Below, in pieces: positions 22,601-32,299 of a stretch of DNA of 64,000 nt. Origin of the DNA: Rhipicephalus microplus (taxonomy: Eukaryota > Arthropoda > Arachnida > Ixodida > Ixodidae); contig NC_134707.1 in assembly GCF_043290135.1 (NCBI RefSeq), positions 73,164,508 to 73,228,507 of the forward strand, written 5' to 3'. A model generated the notes under the pieces. The model was not told where the DNA came from, made no database searches, and saw only the letters and a program-made list of their open reading frames with translations. How positions within the stretch are numbered: the stretch's first letter is position 1; each line of letters starts with the position of its first letter. The position numbers and the translations under genes are program-made.

Positions 22601-25600
22601 GAGCTCACCTGCCGTACGAATGTCGGTAATTTGCAGAGTGGTTTCTGACGTTGCCGACTGAAAATTTGAGATGCCTGCATGCACCAGATATAAAATATGC
22701 CTAAGTGAAACTGCCCCGAGCAATTCCCGTAAAGAAGATGTGTTTTCATTACCGTCCCCAAACTTGAAAAACGGGTCCTTCAAGTGGGCAGTAGAAGTGT
22801 CTCTAAACAAAACGACTGACTGTATCAAGAAAATCAGCTGTAGTTTTCACATCCTTTAATAAAGTTATGGCTAAGGCACATTTGTGACGCCGGCTGTGAT
22901 AATTTTTAACACATACCAGCAAATATCACATAGCCACTGCAGCCTGCAGAAAAAAAGCTGATTTTGCATACAAATATTGCGAATTTGCGGAGTACTTTTA
23001 GGCGTAGCCGAACCTGGGTGTTTGCATTCAGCATATATAGAATATGTCTAAATACAACTGAACAACTTAATTCCAACAAACAAAATGTGCTCTATGTGTG
23101 TGGAATGGAAACAATGGTCCTTGAAGTCGGTAGTAGAAGTGCTTGGAAACAGGACAGATTGTACGAGGAAAGTAAGTTGTGAATGTTTTAACTTCGGCAC
23201 GATTTGCCGGCAGTGAACTTTTTCACCTTTATTAGCAAAAGTCATAATGTCACTGCATGCAGCATCAAAAATTTAAAAAAGCTCCCCTTTCATATGAATG
23301 TCGGTAATTTGCAGAGTGTTTTCCGATGTTTCTGACAACAAATTCGGTATGCCTGGATGCACCATATATGAATTATGCTTAAGTGAAACCAGCTCATGTT
23401 TCTCAGGAGTACACTGCGTACTACACTATAGGCGCACAGGTATGATTCCAGTTAGGGCAGCAAAACGAATTGGAACGTCGCTTAAACACAAGTGTGGCGT
23501 AGTTCTTTCTCAAAGGCATAAATTTTTCTGAAAGCCCCGGCAATATGTAAAAGACCAGCATCTTCATATTTTGACATGTGTTAGCCTAAAGAGGTCACTT
23601 TATAGCTCGGGCAATTCATCGCAAACTGCGACTGTGCCCTGCAAAAAAAAAAAAAGAGCTCACCTGCCGTGTGGACATCGATGACTTGCAGAGTGGTTCC
23701 CGACGTTGGCGACAACTCATTCGGGACGCCTGCATGCACCATATATAAAATATGCTTAAGTGAAACTGCCCCGAGCGATTCCCGTAAACAAAATATGGTT
23801 TCATTACCGTCCGTGCACTTCAAAGAAGTGTCCTTGAAACCGGCAGCAGAAGTGTCTGAAGCGAAAAATCGAGATTTTAGGAGGGAAATAGGCAGTAATT
23901 TCCATAAACTATGAAAAACTTGTGACTAATGAAGATTCTAAGAGCCAGTTGTGCACCTTCTTAACACTTATCAATAGATATTCATATATTACTACGTTTT
24001 GCACAAAAACAGCTCATCATCCGTACAAATGTCGCTAATCTGCAGAGTGCTTTCCGAAGTAGTCGGCAGCAAATCGTGCATGCCTGCATGTAGCATATAT
24101 AGAATGTGCAGCATATATAGAATGCATCCAAATGAATCTGCACAATAGAATTCAAAGAAAAAAATGGTCTCATAACCCTGCGTGGAATTCAAAGAATTGT
24201 TTTTGGAGTCAGCAGTAGGAGTGTCTGGAAATAGCCAAAAAAGATAGTTCGTGCAAGAAGATTCAGTTGTGAACTTTTACCTTCGATAAGCACATATCCC
24301 ATAGTCACTGAGCGCAGCAACAAAAACAAACTCACCTTCTGTATGAATGTCGCTAATGTGCAGAGTAGCTTCTGACGTATTCGAGGGCCAATAATTTGGT
24401 ATGTCTGCATACACCATATAGATAATACCCCTAAGTGCAACTGCATATTAGAATACCTACACATAAGATGTGTTATTATTACCATGCGTTGAAGTCAAAG
24501 AATGGTCATTGCAGTCGACAGTAGAAATTTCTGAAAACAAAAACAGTTTGTATCTATGAGAAATTTTCAAACTTTAGCAAAATTTGTGCGTAACGAAGGT
24601 GGCTGTCAAATTTTTTCACTCATAGGTGCAGATAATACAGCTGTGTTTTCACGTGCAATGCTGAGAGCGATATGAGCTGCAAAACCGAACTCATGTCCAT
24701 TCAACGAAAACTTGTTATGTAATATGTCACGGCGGTCTATAGTGGCTATGGAGCTCGAACACTATGCCAAGATCACGGACCCACATCCGCACCAGGGCGA
24801 CCGCTTTTTCACGGAGGTGAAATGCCAGAGGCTCGTGTAGTTGGGTTTAGTTTACGTAAAGAACACCAGCTGGTCAAAACTTCTGTAGTCCTTACCTACG
24901 GCATCCCACCTAATGACACCGTGATTTCAAGGTGTAAAACCAAAATTATTAGAATAATAATTTCTCACTTACTCATGTTAGCCCCCACCACTTGTTAAGC
25001 AAAGTTGACTATTGAAAACTCTTCTTCTTTATTGGCCGAGACAGATCCCCGCAACCCAGGCCTAAGTGGTGATGATGAGTATATACAGATAAGAAGAAGC
25101 GCATGAATAATGCTCTCAATATACCTTCAACTGCCAGATGTACCACTTCACTTGAACGCTTATAGTCAAGCTTGCTCGGCTCCTTCATACTTTGTGACAT
25201 TTAAAAAAAAATATTTGTGTTCCAGCTCATGTTTCTCAGGAGTACACTGTGTACTACACATTTGGCACACAGGTATGATGCCAGTTAAGGCAGCGAAACG
25301 AATTGGAACGTCGCCTAAATTCAAGTGTGGCATAGTTCATTCACAAAGCGAGTAAACGTTCATTAAGCGTGAGCCTCGTCAATATGTGGAAGACCAGCAT
25401 CTTCGTATTTTGACAAGTGCTAGCCTGAAGAGATCACTTTATAGCTTGGTAACTTCTTTAAACAATTCATTGCAAATTGCGGCTGCTCCCTGCACGTCAA
25501 CGTTCCGTTCGAATTCCTAGAAACTGGCAGGCTGGTCTTCACGTAAGACGTATGGGAAAACAGCGTCTCCAAATGATACCTAGTAAACATTAGATGCCAA

Positions 25601-28600
25601 TATGACTTGAAAGGATAAACTGGTTATCAACAAATTTGACATGATTTTGTCAACCCAGGCAGCTGCATGAGCACTCTATTTAAAGTATTGTTTATTTCTC
25701 AAATTAGTAAGTCGAAAGTAGAACTTACATTAGGTCAAGGCAACAGATTTGCACGGTGTGATATTTGGTGTCTGTGGCTGGCTTAATTTTACGTTTTAAA
25801 TATTTGAATAAGTTCAATATTTTCCCATGTATGAGTTGGGAAGCATACAGTCGAGCCGTATCCTTCCTTTCTCTTTTACTTGTTACGTCTTTATTCATCG
25901 CTTTCCGCGAAAATATTCTTAAGGTAATACTCAGTATATATGTGAGACTTGCAGCTTGCACGTTCAAACCTAAAGCTTGCTTCTAGCCCAGCTGTAGCGA
26001 CACTACTCAAAGCTTGTTTCCAGCACAGCTGTAGCGACACTACTCAAAATACTTACACCATGGCTCCAGAAGCACCATCAAAAAGAAAGACCCTTGCAAC
26101 ATGGGCCTAAAAGACTTCCTAGTCTACACTAGAGAGGGATGCCGGAGCGCCGTATTTAACACTAATTGTTTGTGGTGAGCAGCTATGCGTAGCTATATAT
26201 ACAAAGTAATGTTTTCGCCCATAAATACTTCTGGTTGAAAACAATTGTGTGCGTGTGATCATTGTATCCCAAGTTTAAGTGCAAAACAATTGTGTGCTGC
26301 CACGTTGTTTTTTGTTTCAGTTTACAGTACGCTAATTTTTTAATTTATATTGATCAGATTTCTTTTCGGCTGACTATTACTTCGATTATTGTTGTCAAAT
26401 GTGGAACGCAGACAAATGCAACGAAGATAAACCTGAACTTTTCTAATGCAAACAAGCTAGAACAGAACTGATATAAAGCACATGCTTTCTGGGCTTCACG
26501 TGCATTTGAAGAGAACATCGGTTTGTGGTGACGCTGCGAGTGCGGCACTCAGTGGCGCTCTGGATGGGTGCATTTACATTCTGTAGCCACGTGCGCTGCT
26601 GTAATCAGAGCCTGTCACCGTGCAGGAATTTTTTTCTCTAGGCCCTTCGTTGCCCCGACAACTTTTTCTCTGAAGTAACAGGAAATAAAACTCAGTTAGC
26701 ATTTGCAATTCTTGGTTTTTGGTTGAATCAATCCTCACCTGGGCTATCGTCCCTTACGGAAGGCTCTAATATACAGAGCATGCACGGAGCTTTTCCAATG
26801 CTACTGTTCAGAGGTTGAACCTTTCGAGACGACGGATACGGGAAAGTTGAGAAGCGATGATGCATCATACAGTGACGGCCTCTTCTCATTTCTTGCAATT
26901 CCTTGGAACGCGGCTTCTAAATTGGGCCTATGTAATGGTCACCGCACTATTGGCATATTCAACCTGAATCCACAGTGCTGGCCTTGACTCACCTGTCACT
27001 TCTTGCTTGATTTGAACAAATGGTGCGAAGATGCTGGGTACAGCGTCCTGTTTCAACTTCTTGACACCAAGATTTTTCAGAATCAAAGGCTCGAACTGTT
27101 CTTGCGAGAAATGATCCTAATGAAAAGAGAAAAAAAAAATGCATATGCGTTTATGTCTTTACAAATTGAACCTTCTTGTTTTAACGTTATTACAAGAAAA
27201 ACTGATGCAAACAACTCTTTCATCAGCCACGGTGGTACAATGGTTAGGGTACACGAAGGCTGATCGGGATGTCCCGGGTTCGGTGCCAGCAGCGGCGATC
27301 GCATTACGGTGCAAGCTGAATGCTACAGGGTTGGGCGCTGTGCAATGTCAGCTCACGCTCCTGGACAAGCCATAAAAATATGGCCGTTCTCGCACGTCGA
27401 AAAAAAAAAGCTAGGGATGAGGCCAGAGGTCTGCACAACTTGGTACAGAAACATTAACCGACTAGTCCAGCAAAGAGTGCTTCTAAGGCACGTTAAAGAA
27501 CACAATATGGCCGAAGTTTTTCAAGATCTCCACTAAGAATGAGTCTTTAAATCACATTTTGTCCTTGGCACGTGAAAGCTTGAAATCATTATTCATACTG
27601 AAAATGTTCCTTATATTCATAGTACACGACTTGGCACTAAATGTATTATTTTTTATGACTAAAGACTGTATCTACTCCATACACCCATGTTTATGTGCTG
27701 CCGACATTTAGAAGCTCTGGCAATATCAATACAGCAAGACCTACTGGATGGCTAACTGCTTGGTCATGATAGCTTACAGCAGATATCTATAAATACTCCA
27801 TTATTTTTTAAGACATTTTTCCTCGCCATGCGCTCGCCTATAATAGCTATTATGTATATTAATGTTATCTTTATTAAAACAACCACTCAATGCGCAACTC
27901 GCGTGTTTTCACGCCTGGCGGGATTCTACGCTTTTGCTTCGCATTTTAACATGCCTTTAAGAGACTCCTTTCACGACATGACTTTCATGTAACGTATTTG
28001 CGTGTGTGCTGCAGGGTTTCAAACAATAGCATGACTCACTGTTGAACACCCGTTTTTCACGGTGACTTCCTGGGGGGCTCTAGTCTTAAGTGGAACCGAA
28101 GAACTTATTCGCGAAATATTTCTTTGCGTACTGCTGACACTTTAAACATTTCTTTCCATGTGTCCAATCTATATGTCTAAGCGTCTAGGCCTCGGTTCTT
28201 TCATGATCACTCCTTTAGCATGCGGTAGACAGGAATCAGTATGGGACGATAATAAAATTTGACGAGTGTGATTTTATATTCATTGCATGAATGATTTGAA
28301 GATGCCGTCGCGTATCACATCAAACCCTTTCCCTCAGACACATCCACTCATACACAATGTGCCACCGTCTACGGATATTCGAAACAAGTGTTTGACAGTT
28401 TATATCCACCTAAAAACGGCGAGAACATCGCAACTGTAATATGTAATTGAAGTTCACATTTTTTTAAATGCGATAGCACCAACAAAAAATGCCCCCACCT
28501 CTGGATTTTTCACTGAAAAACATAGCTGATTTTTCACTCACAACCAATGACGACACAAACAGAATTTTTACGAAACAAGTTTTTTTATCCCTTGACAGGT

Positions 28601-29576
28601 AAAAAAATGTGTCTGTTAGTTCAATGCTAATGAGAAATCACTTTATTCAGATTGGCAAACTACACTCTGAGGACTCTAATGCCATGTGCTTCACTATCAT
28701 CAGTTCATTATTATAGCAAAGGAAATCAAAGTTATAGTCTCATTTCTGGATTTCGCGACACACATGACGTCAAGAATTTCAAAGTGTGTTTTTCGTATTT
28801 TCGCAACATTGGCTCGATGAAAACGTTCTGAAACCTCATATGTTATGGCTACGGCACCAACAGATGACAAAGAGCTTCGATGACAAAGAGCTTCGACCTG
28901 CAGGTCAGCAGCCGAGTACCTTAGCACCTAAACCACTGCGGCGGGGGTTTTTAGATACTGTTGTCAAAAGCTACGTGCGATTCAAAAGACACCATTAAAT
29001 CTATGACGTCATGGTGTTTGGTGCGAGAATCTTAGCGTTACGCCTCAACATGCATTTTCTGATCGCCCATTTTCTCACTTACAAAGCGCCGCGTCGTGGA
29101 ATGAGTGGTGTTTTCGAGATTGCGAAATCCTACCTAACACGAGATAAGTCGTTTAGCTCTTCAGTGTCCCTTTAAAACCTTCTATTCGCGGGACTATTGC
29201 CAATTTAGTCACGAACTAACCATTCGTGTTAGCCCTATTCACTAACTGAATAGGTATTATTTCACTAACCTGCATTTAACTACCTTTGCTTACTAAGAGG
29301 CTAGTGTTTTTTGGGGCAATTGAACGGTTCGTATGTAGGTACTGAGTATGCCGACATTTTTTAAGAGTATACTGTCGCTCCCGCTTATAAGACACATACT
29401 CGTATGTAACAGACAATTATGTATAAGAGACACCATTGTGCCTAAGCTGAAACAGGGAATCGACAAGTACTTATACCATGCCCTGCTTAAAAGAGACTCC
29501 GCATGTAAAAGACAAGAATTCCTCACCAGTGCATATCTCTTATAAAGTGTTTCAACGCTACTACTACTACTACTAC

Positions 29577-29641
<65 letters not shown>

Positions 29642-31761
29642 CTTCTACTGTGGGCGTCAGCACGGTATTGCAAAAGACGCACTCACCTTTCCTTTCAAGC
29701 ACCTTAGCACTTGCGCCTTCCAAGCTATACTGGCCTCCTCTCACCACGATGCAACAATGAAATGGTTTGCTACTTTTGCTCGGGAATGAAGCGAAGGCTA
29801 CTGAGCGAAATCGCGCGTACCCCAGTGCTAACTATATGTAGTTCCTAATCACATCCGCATTTTCTGTGAAAGATACAAAAAAATGCTATTTCATTTTCTA
29901 AATGTACATCTTTGAGAAAAACGCAAAGCGTGCCAGCGATAAATTTATGCTTGGTTTCCTTTATAGGTTGTTACACTGCGTTTTTGAACATATAATAAAA
30001 AACTGATTATAGCCTAAGCTTCAAACGCTGGGCGGTGTTTGTATCGAAATGCAACGCTGAATGCGCGCCGCCATCATTTCCCACATGGGTACGAGACGCA
30101 TGTCAAACTGGGCTACTTCACGAAGGAGTACAGGTGCATACGTTCCGCCTCCATAGCTTCCCATTCATTGCAAAGAAAAGTTGTCCGCGAACATATTAAC
30201 ACTCATCCACCACTCACTACGACTACGAGTAACACGTATTCGGCATGTGCAAGCAAGCACGAAAACTACATTGTAAAAACAGCCGGGTTAGCAGAACTCG
30301 ACGGTTTCCGAACGAACAAAACGGACTTCACTCATACCTCGCAAAGACGCGTAGAATCGGTGCCGGTGAAATTGGCGCGCCCGATGCGGAGCAGCCATGT
30401 GAGCCTTCGTTTCCTGTCACGCTTCCCCAATGGCAGAGCGAAAAGCTTTTTTCGGTCGACGAAGCGACTGTGGCAACCGTAGGCGCAGCAGCTCATGAAG
30501 TATGCCGTCCGCAGTTCCTAGAGATGCGCACTGTTTCGATTACGATAGGTGCTCTCGCCAGGGTACGCTATTAACTGCGTAAACGATGGGCCTTGCAGCA
30601 GAAATGGCGCGCAATCAACGCTGCTTAGATGTCGACCCCTTCCTCCACGATTAGGAATTCCAAAAGAAGGCTCTGTCACGTGACGTCTATTGACCAATCG
30701 AAAGAAGACGAGAGGAGCACGAGGGTGCGGGGAAGTTGCAGTAAAGTCCCTGAAAAATAAACTAAAGTAGCGCTAACCGCACCCCTTCGCCTCTACCTCC
30801 TCTCCCAGCAGCCACAGCAGCGCCTCTAGAGTGTCCACCAGGAAACTACGAATGGATTTCAAGCTGGACGGTTGTGCCCTCGCGATCTCCGCCGTCAGCG
30901 TAGCTCCCGCCGACTGGTTCGCCCTCCGCGGTCTCCTGACGCCGTGCAGCTCTCGCATTGTGGCGCCCCGCCCTTGGACTGCTTCGACGGGATCCCCACT
31001 TTCCTATCTCCTTCTTTTTTCTCTCGCTTGGCTGTCTTCTTCTCCGTCTATTTTCCTTCTATCCTTTTAATCCCTCCTTCCCCCCACCCCTATAAGGCAC
31101 TACGCCGTGTCGCCTGAAGGCAGACAGAAATTAGGTGCCTTTTTCCTCTTCATTCTAACCACTACCACCACCACTACGAATGCGAAAGCACGCGGGCGCA
31201 CTGGATGCGCCAGACGCTTGGGCAGCTCGGGCACTGCTGCGCCGTGCGTTTTTCATCGAGCAGCCGTGCCACGGGTATGCTGAAAGGGTACGCCGGTGGC
31301 GTCTGTGCGGGGAGCGCGCGCTCGCTTCACAGAAGCAAAGTCTACGGCGGCCATCGTTCCGACATTCTTCATCGCTGCCCCAGCGTGTGTGCGGCGTTGC
31401 CAGTATTTCGTATTCGGTACACTTCCTTTGCATTTCATTCGTCGCTGAACAGTTCTTTGTATCGTTAGTGCGGTGACATCACTCATTCGTTCGTTGGTCG
31501 ATTCGAAGGAATAGAAAGCTAGCTACCCCTCGCAAAACAGTACCGCAACACTGTAAACACGAATACAAGCGAAACGATAGAGTTTAGCTCGCCGGTACTC
31601 ACCTCACAAAGCCGCGACGATACAGGGTCCAAGTCAGTCCTTCCGATACGCTGGAGCCACACTTCTTGCCGAGCGGCATTGTCTTTTCCTCGCGGAAGCG
31701 AAAATAGCTTTTTTCCTCTGCTGTACCTGCTTTTGCAACCGCTGGCACAGCAGGTCGGCAT
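16479..31761 (-). CDS. THAP-domain gene with a tandem exon array (whole span)
   Basis: Predicted nuclear DNA-binding protein. Exons in transcript order are 31761-31603, 27116-26993, modules 23855-23664, 22800-22609 and 22093-21902 (intact copies only), 18029-17557 and 16616-16479. Phases at the junctions are 0, 1, 1, 1, 1 and 0, and all agree; the sum is 1470 nt (489 codons plus stop). Domains in order: THAP zinc finger (residues 1-84), repeated ~64-residue modules of unknown function, a coiled coil, and a segment like the N-terminal region of P-element/THAP9 transposases. The catalytic RNase H part of such transposases is absent. So the gene is either a domesticated relic or a THAP regulator family of ticks. 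The order is inferred from splice sites, without transcript evidence. Alternative inclusion of modules is possible because each is symmetrical (1-1). Confidence 0.7.
16617..17556 (-). other. Intron of the THAP gene
   Basis: Between the donor gatgag|gtaatt and the acceptor ttcttcag|gtc lies AT-rich sequence with a short tatatata run near 17180 and a C run near 17437. No further exon or element was recognised. Confidence 0.5.
17557..18029 (-). CDS. THAP gene, coiled-coil and transposase-like exon
   Basis: The acceptor gacctgttttccag (just above 18029) and donor gatgag|gtaatt (17557/17556) bound a 473-nt exon, phase 1 in and phase 0 out. Residues NAELHKRMLDLESKLESARR and the following Lys/Glu-rich heptads form a coiled coil. 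Then comes LWSEDTIRKALKVRLACGSR, followed by GYNLAKKTLAPLPSQRTLQR and a Pro-Gly turn (TPGAVPELLQAL). This matches the helical region after the leucine zipper in P-element transposase and THAP9-type proteins. In that family the segment mediates dimerisation and lies next to the DNA-binding THAP domain. The catalytic core that normally follows is missing. Confidence 0.8.
18030..18848 (-). other. Intron of the THAP gene
   Basis: No further exon recognised. A cluster of repeated gagtctc/gagtctg and gtgagtc words occurs around 18110-18310. It looks like a short degenerate repeat. Confidence 0.4.
18849..20214. mobile_element. 1.37-kb palindromic DNA element, intact ends
   Basis: Both ends read gggtcatt inward, followed by similar sequence (cacgtcaaacg on the left; catgccaaacg on the right after reversal). 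The two halves are inverted copies along almost the full length. For example, tcctggaatgtc (about 19009) pairs with gacattccagga (about 20048), and gagtaatgaatactta pairs with taagtattcattactc. A 4-bp direct repeat, aata, flanks the element (18845-18848 and 20215-20218). No transposase is encoded. A second copy of the family is at 48761-54406 and also has a 4-bp duplication. Superfamily unassigned. It lies in an intron of the THAP gene. Confidence 0.8.
20219..21901 (-). other. Intron of the THAP gene
   Basis: A plus-strand frame at 20782-21231 is open for 149 codons, but its second half is a low-complexity Leu/Ser stretch arising from a T/C-rich tract. I do not call it a gene. No further exon module is seen. 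Confidence 0.4.
21902..22093 (-). CDS. THAP gene, exon module H (intact)
   Basis: 192 nt, phase 1-1, acceptor ttgcttccag and donor acggcag|gtgagc. The frame is open: it starts (G)TLSDDVKDSSLHCTHGN, contains CLREFHGTVPLRMIL in the middle, and ends LQISNICTA(G). It is the last module before the coiled-coil exon. The module family has a conserved pattern: D-T/S-x5-KD near the start, GN near residue 18, LRE-x2-G-x-V-x-L-x2-IL in the centre, and S-x-TLQI-x-DI-x-TAG at the end. I recognise no named domain. Confidence 0.65.
22256..22445 (-). pseudogene. THAP gene, exon module G (frameshifted)
   Basis: The splice signals survive (acceptor tttccag, donor gaag|gtgaac), but the module is 190 nt instead of 192. 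A 2-nt loss near the middle shifts the frame and leads to a stop after DDIRQHTEI. Inclusion of this exon would disrupt the protein, so it is probably skipped or dead. Confidence 0.6.
22609..22800 (-). CDS. THAP gene, exon module F (intact)
   Basis: 192 nt, phase 1-1. The acceptor reads ttgtttagag and the donor acggcag|gtgagc. The open frame starts (D)TSTAHLKDPFFKFGDGN, then LRELLGAVSLRHILYLVHAG, and ends TLQITDIRTA(G). It is one of three modules with no visible defect. Splicing it in or out keeps the reading frame. Confidence 0.65.
22964..23144 (-). pseudogene. THAP gene, exon module E (decayed)
   Basis: It is recognisable by TSTTDFKDHCFHS and the ~350-bp spacing to module F. The donor position reads gcaaaatcagc instead of a GT site, the acceptor AG is shifted, and a stop follows KLFSCI. 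It is not usable as an exon. Confidence 0.6.
23286..23391 (-). pseudogene. THAP gene, exon module D (truncated)
   Basis: Only the 3' half of the module remains, matching from the centre to the end. The donor GT has become GG (aaag|gggagc). Its 5' half is replaced at about 23392 by the dispersed repeat at 23398-23640. Confidence 0.6.
23398..23640 (+). repeat. Dispersed repeat family C, copy 1
   Basis: About 240 bp closely matches 25226-25495 in the same orientation. Shared blocks are gctcatgtttctcaggag, gcagcgaaacgaattgg-like sequence, aagaccagcatcttc and cactttatagct. It interrupts exon module D of the THAP gene. No class assigned. Confidence 0.65.
23664..23855 (-). CDS. THAP gene, exon module C (intact)
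   Basis: 192 nt, phase 1-1, acceptor tttttcgcttcag and donor acggcag|gtgagc. The frame starts (D)TSAAGFKDTSLKCTDGNE, passes CLRESLGAVSLKHILYMVHA, and ends TLQVIDVHTA(G). It is the first intact module after the THAP exons, and its phase-1 start fits the phase-1 end of exon 2. Confidence 0.65.
24018..24224 (-). pseudogene. THAP gene, exon module B (donor lost)
   Basis: The frame is open through TLQISDICTDDE, with an in-frame internal duplication (ILYMLHILYMLH), and the acceptor ttatttccag-like site is present. The donor GT has mutated to AT (acggatg|atgagc), so normal splicing at the 3' end is unlikely. Confidence 0.55.
24336..24530 (-). pseudogene. THAP gene, exon module A (stops)
   Basis: This is the 5'-most module. 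Acceptor (tgttttcag) and donor (gaag|gtgag) are intact and the length is 195 nt. The expected frame has TAG and TAA stops in its middle, just after a segment reading GNNNTSYV. Confidence 0.55.
24727..24950 (+). mobile_element. Old Ruka-like SINE
   Basis: A strongly diverged copy: cacggcggtctatagtggct at the head, aggtgaaatgccagaggctcg at the hairpin, ttacgtaaagaacaccagctggtcaaa in the body and gtgatttcaaggtgtaaaacc near the end. No target-site duplication is visible. Confidence 0.7.
25226..25495 (+). repeat. Dispersed repeat family C, copy 2
   Basis: This matches 23398-23640. A minus-strand frame within it (MPHLNLGDVPIRFAALTG) is open for about 60 codons in this copy only. It may be coincidental. 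Confidence 0.6.
25496..26992 (-). other. Intron of the THAP gene
   Basis: A short tandem duplication of cagctgtagcgacactactc occurs at about 25990-26047 (two copies ~35 bp apart). Nothing else recognised. No further exon module with both splice sites was found between module A and exon 2. Confidence 0.45.
26993..27116 (-). CDS. THAP gene, exon 2 (end of zinc finger)
   Basis: 124 nt, phase 0 in and phase 1 out. A strong pyrimidine tract and ttttcattag precede it, and acag|gtgagt follows. It encodes DHFSQEQFEPLILKNLGVKK and then LKQDAVPSIFAPF. The His two residues after the exon-1 Glu is the fourth zinc ligand (C-x2-H). AVPSIF is the THAP signature at the domain end (AVPTIF in most members). 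This identifies the 15-kb gene as a THAP gene, because the exon joins exon 1 in frame. Confidence 0.85.
27223..27596 (+). mobile_element. Old tRNA-derived SINE, possibly composite
   Basis: A tRNA-like head (cacggtggtacaatggttagg; gggttcggtgcc) is followed by unrelated sequence and then, near 27490, a Ruka-like body (aggcacgttaaagaacacaa, tttttcaagatctccactaag). It is either a longer SINE subtype or an old Ruka with internal insertion. It lies in intron 1 of the THAP gene. Confidence 0.6.
27597..28893 (-). other. Intron 1 of the THAP gene, left part
   Basis: AT-rich sequence without recognised genes. A small tandem duplication, gatgacaaagagcttc, lies at about 28863-28896. Confidence 0.4.
28894..28947 (-). 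mobile_element. Ruka head fragment
   Basis: Only the tRNA-like 5' end is present, in reverse (cgacctgcaggtcagcagccg to actgcggcgggg). The body is absent, so this is a second case in the window of a headed but bodiless copy. Confidence 0.75.
29558..29643. repeat. Triplet microsatellite with strand switch
   Basis: About seven cta/act units are followed by about 21 agt units, so the array is self-complementary at its left end (ctactactagtagtag). It produces open frames of poly-Leu, poly-Thr or poly-Val on the minus strand that are not genes. Confidence 0.9.
29644..30742 (-). other. Intron 1 of the THAP gene, right part
   Basis: A plus-strand frame of 147 codons (30039-30482) and an overlapping one (30245-30574) lack motifs and splice support. 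Composition becomes GC-richer towards 30700. Confidence 0.4.
30743..30773 (+). repeat. 31-bp inverted repeat, left copy
   Basis: A perfect reverse complement of 32300-32330. It begins aaagtccctg and ends aagtagcgc. Together the two copies bracket the GC-rich first exon of the THAP gene. Confidence 0.85.
31603..31761 (-). CDS. THAP gene, exon 1 (start of zinc finger)
   Basis: Starts at ATG 31761 and ends at tgtgag|gtgagt (phase 0), 53 codons. It encodes MPTCCASGCKSRYSRGKKLF, the LPRGK segment, the conserved Trp of EVWLQRIGR, and a final RLCE. Zinc ligands are Cys4 and Cys9 (C-x4-C) and Cys52; the His is in exon 2. Spacing between the Cys pairs (42 residues) is within the family range. THAP domains bind DNA sequence-specifically in the nucleus, and in P-element-type transposases they bind the transposon ends. 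The surrounding 30.8-32.0 kb is GC-rich, as expected of a promoter region. A longer frame upstream of this ATG exists but adds only non-THAP residues. Confidence 0.85.
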
Positions 31762-32299
31762 CCCGAAACGTGCAGGATTACCGTGCACACACTCACGCGC
31801 GGTCGAGCTCGGGCTACACAACAATACCAAGCGCACACGCCTAGCCACAAACAAACACCGCGAAAGTGGACAAACAAAATGCGTTTGCGATACCTTCACA
31901 AAGTCTAGTGCGTCATGCTGCAGAGTCTTAGCACCGCCGAGTTTATTACACGGACAGCAGTGGCGCTGCCATCGAGAGCGTCACCTCTGAGCGCGTCTGC
32001 ATGCAAACGGTGGGCTATAGCGTTGAGTATTGCGTGCTTGCGGTGATGTCTTTGCCACTACATGCCACTTGCTTATATACACGTCACATTGTCGTGATTA
32101 ACGTTACTTTTTATATTATTTTTCTTTCTCAATCACTTTTTCGGTGCATCGCCTAGAACCGCAGCGCCCAGATGCGCTTTAACGGAAACATGAGCACAAG
32201 CTCATCTTTGCGGCCAGGAGCCATACAGCCCCTCAACTAGCGTCGTTTACTATCTGCAATGCACGCGAGGGGAGAGGAGTCTGCGCGTTGACACGAATG
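31762..32299 (-). promoter_or_regulatory. Probable promoter and 5' UTR region of the THAP gene
   Basis: Sequence directly upstream of the THAP start codon is GC-rich up to about 31880, with CpG words. No clear TATA box was identified. The assignment rests on position only. Confidence 0.35.

Noticed and set aside
21902..24530. CRISPR-like or satellite repeat array
   Set aside because: The ~350-bp units carry splice sites and a conserved reading frame, so a duplicated exon array explains them better.
29293..29747. Open frames with poly-Thr, poly-Leu and poly-Val runs
   Set aside because: They are produced by the agt triplet microsatellite.
30039..30574. Two overlapping plus-strand frames of 147 and 109 codons
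   Set aside because: No motif, no start context and no splice sites that link them to anything.
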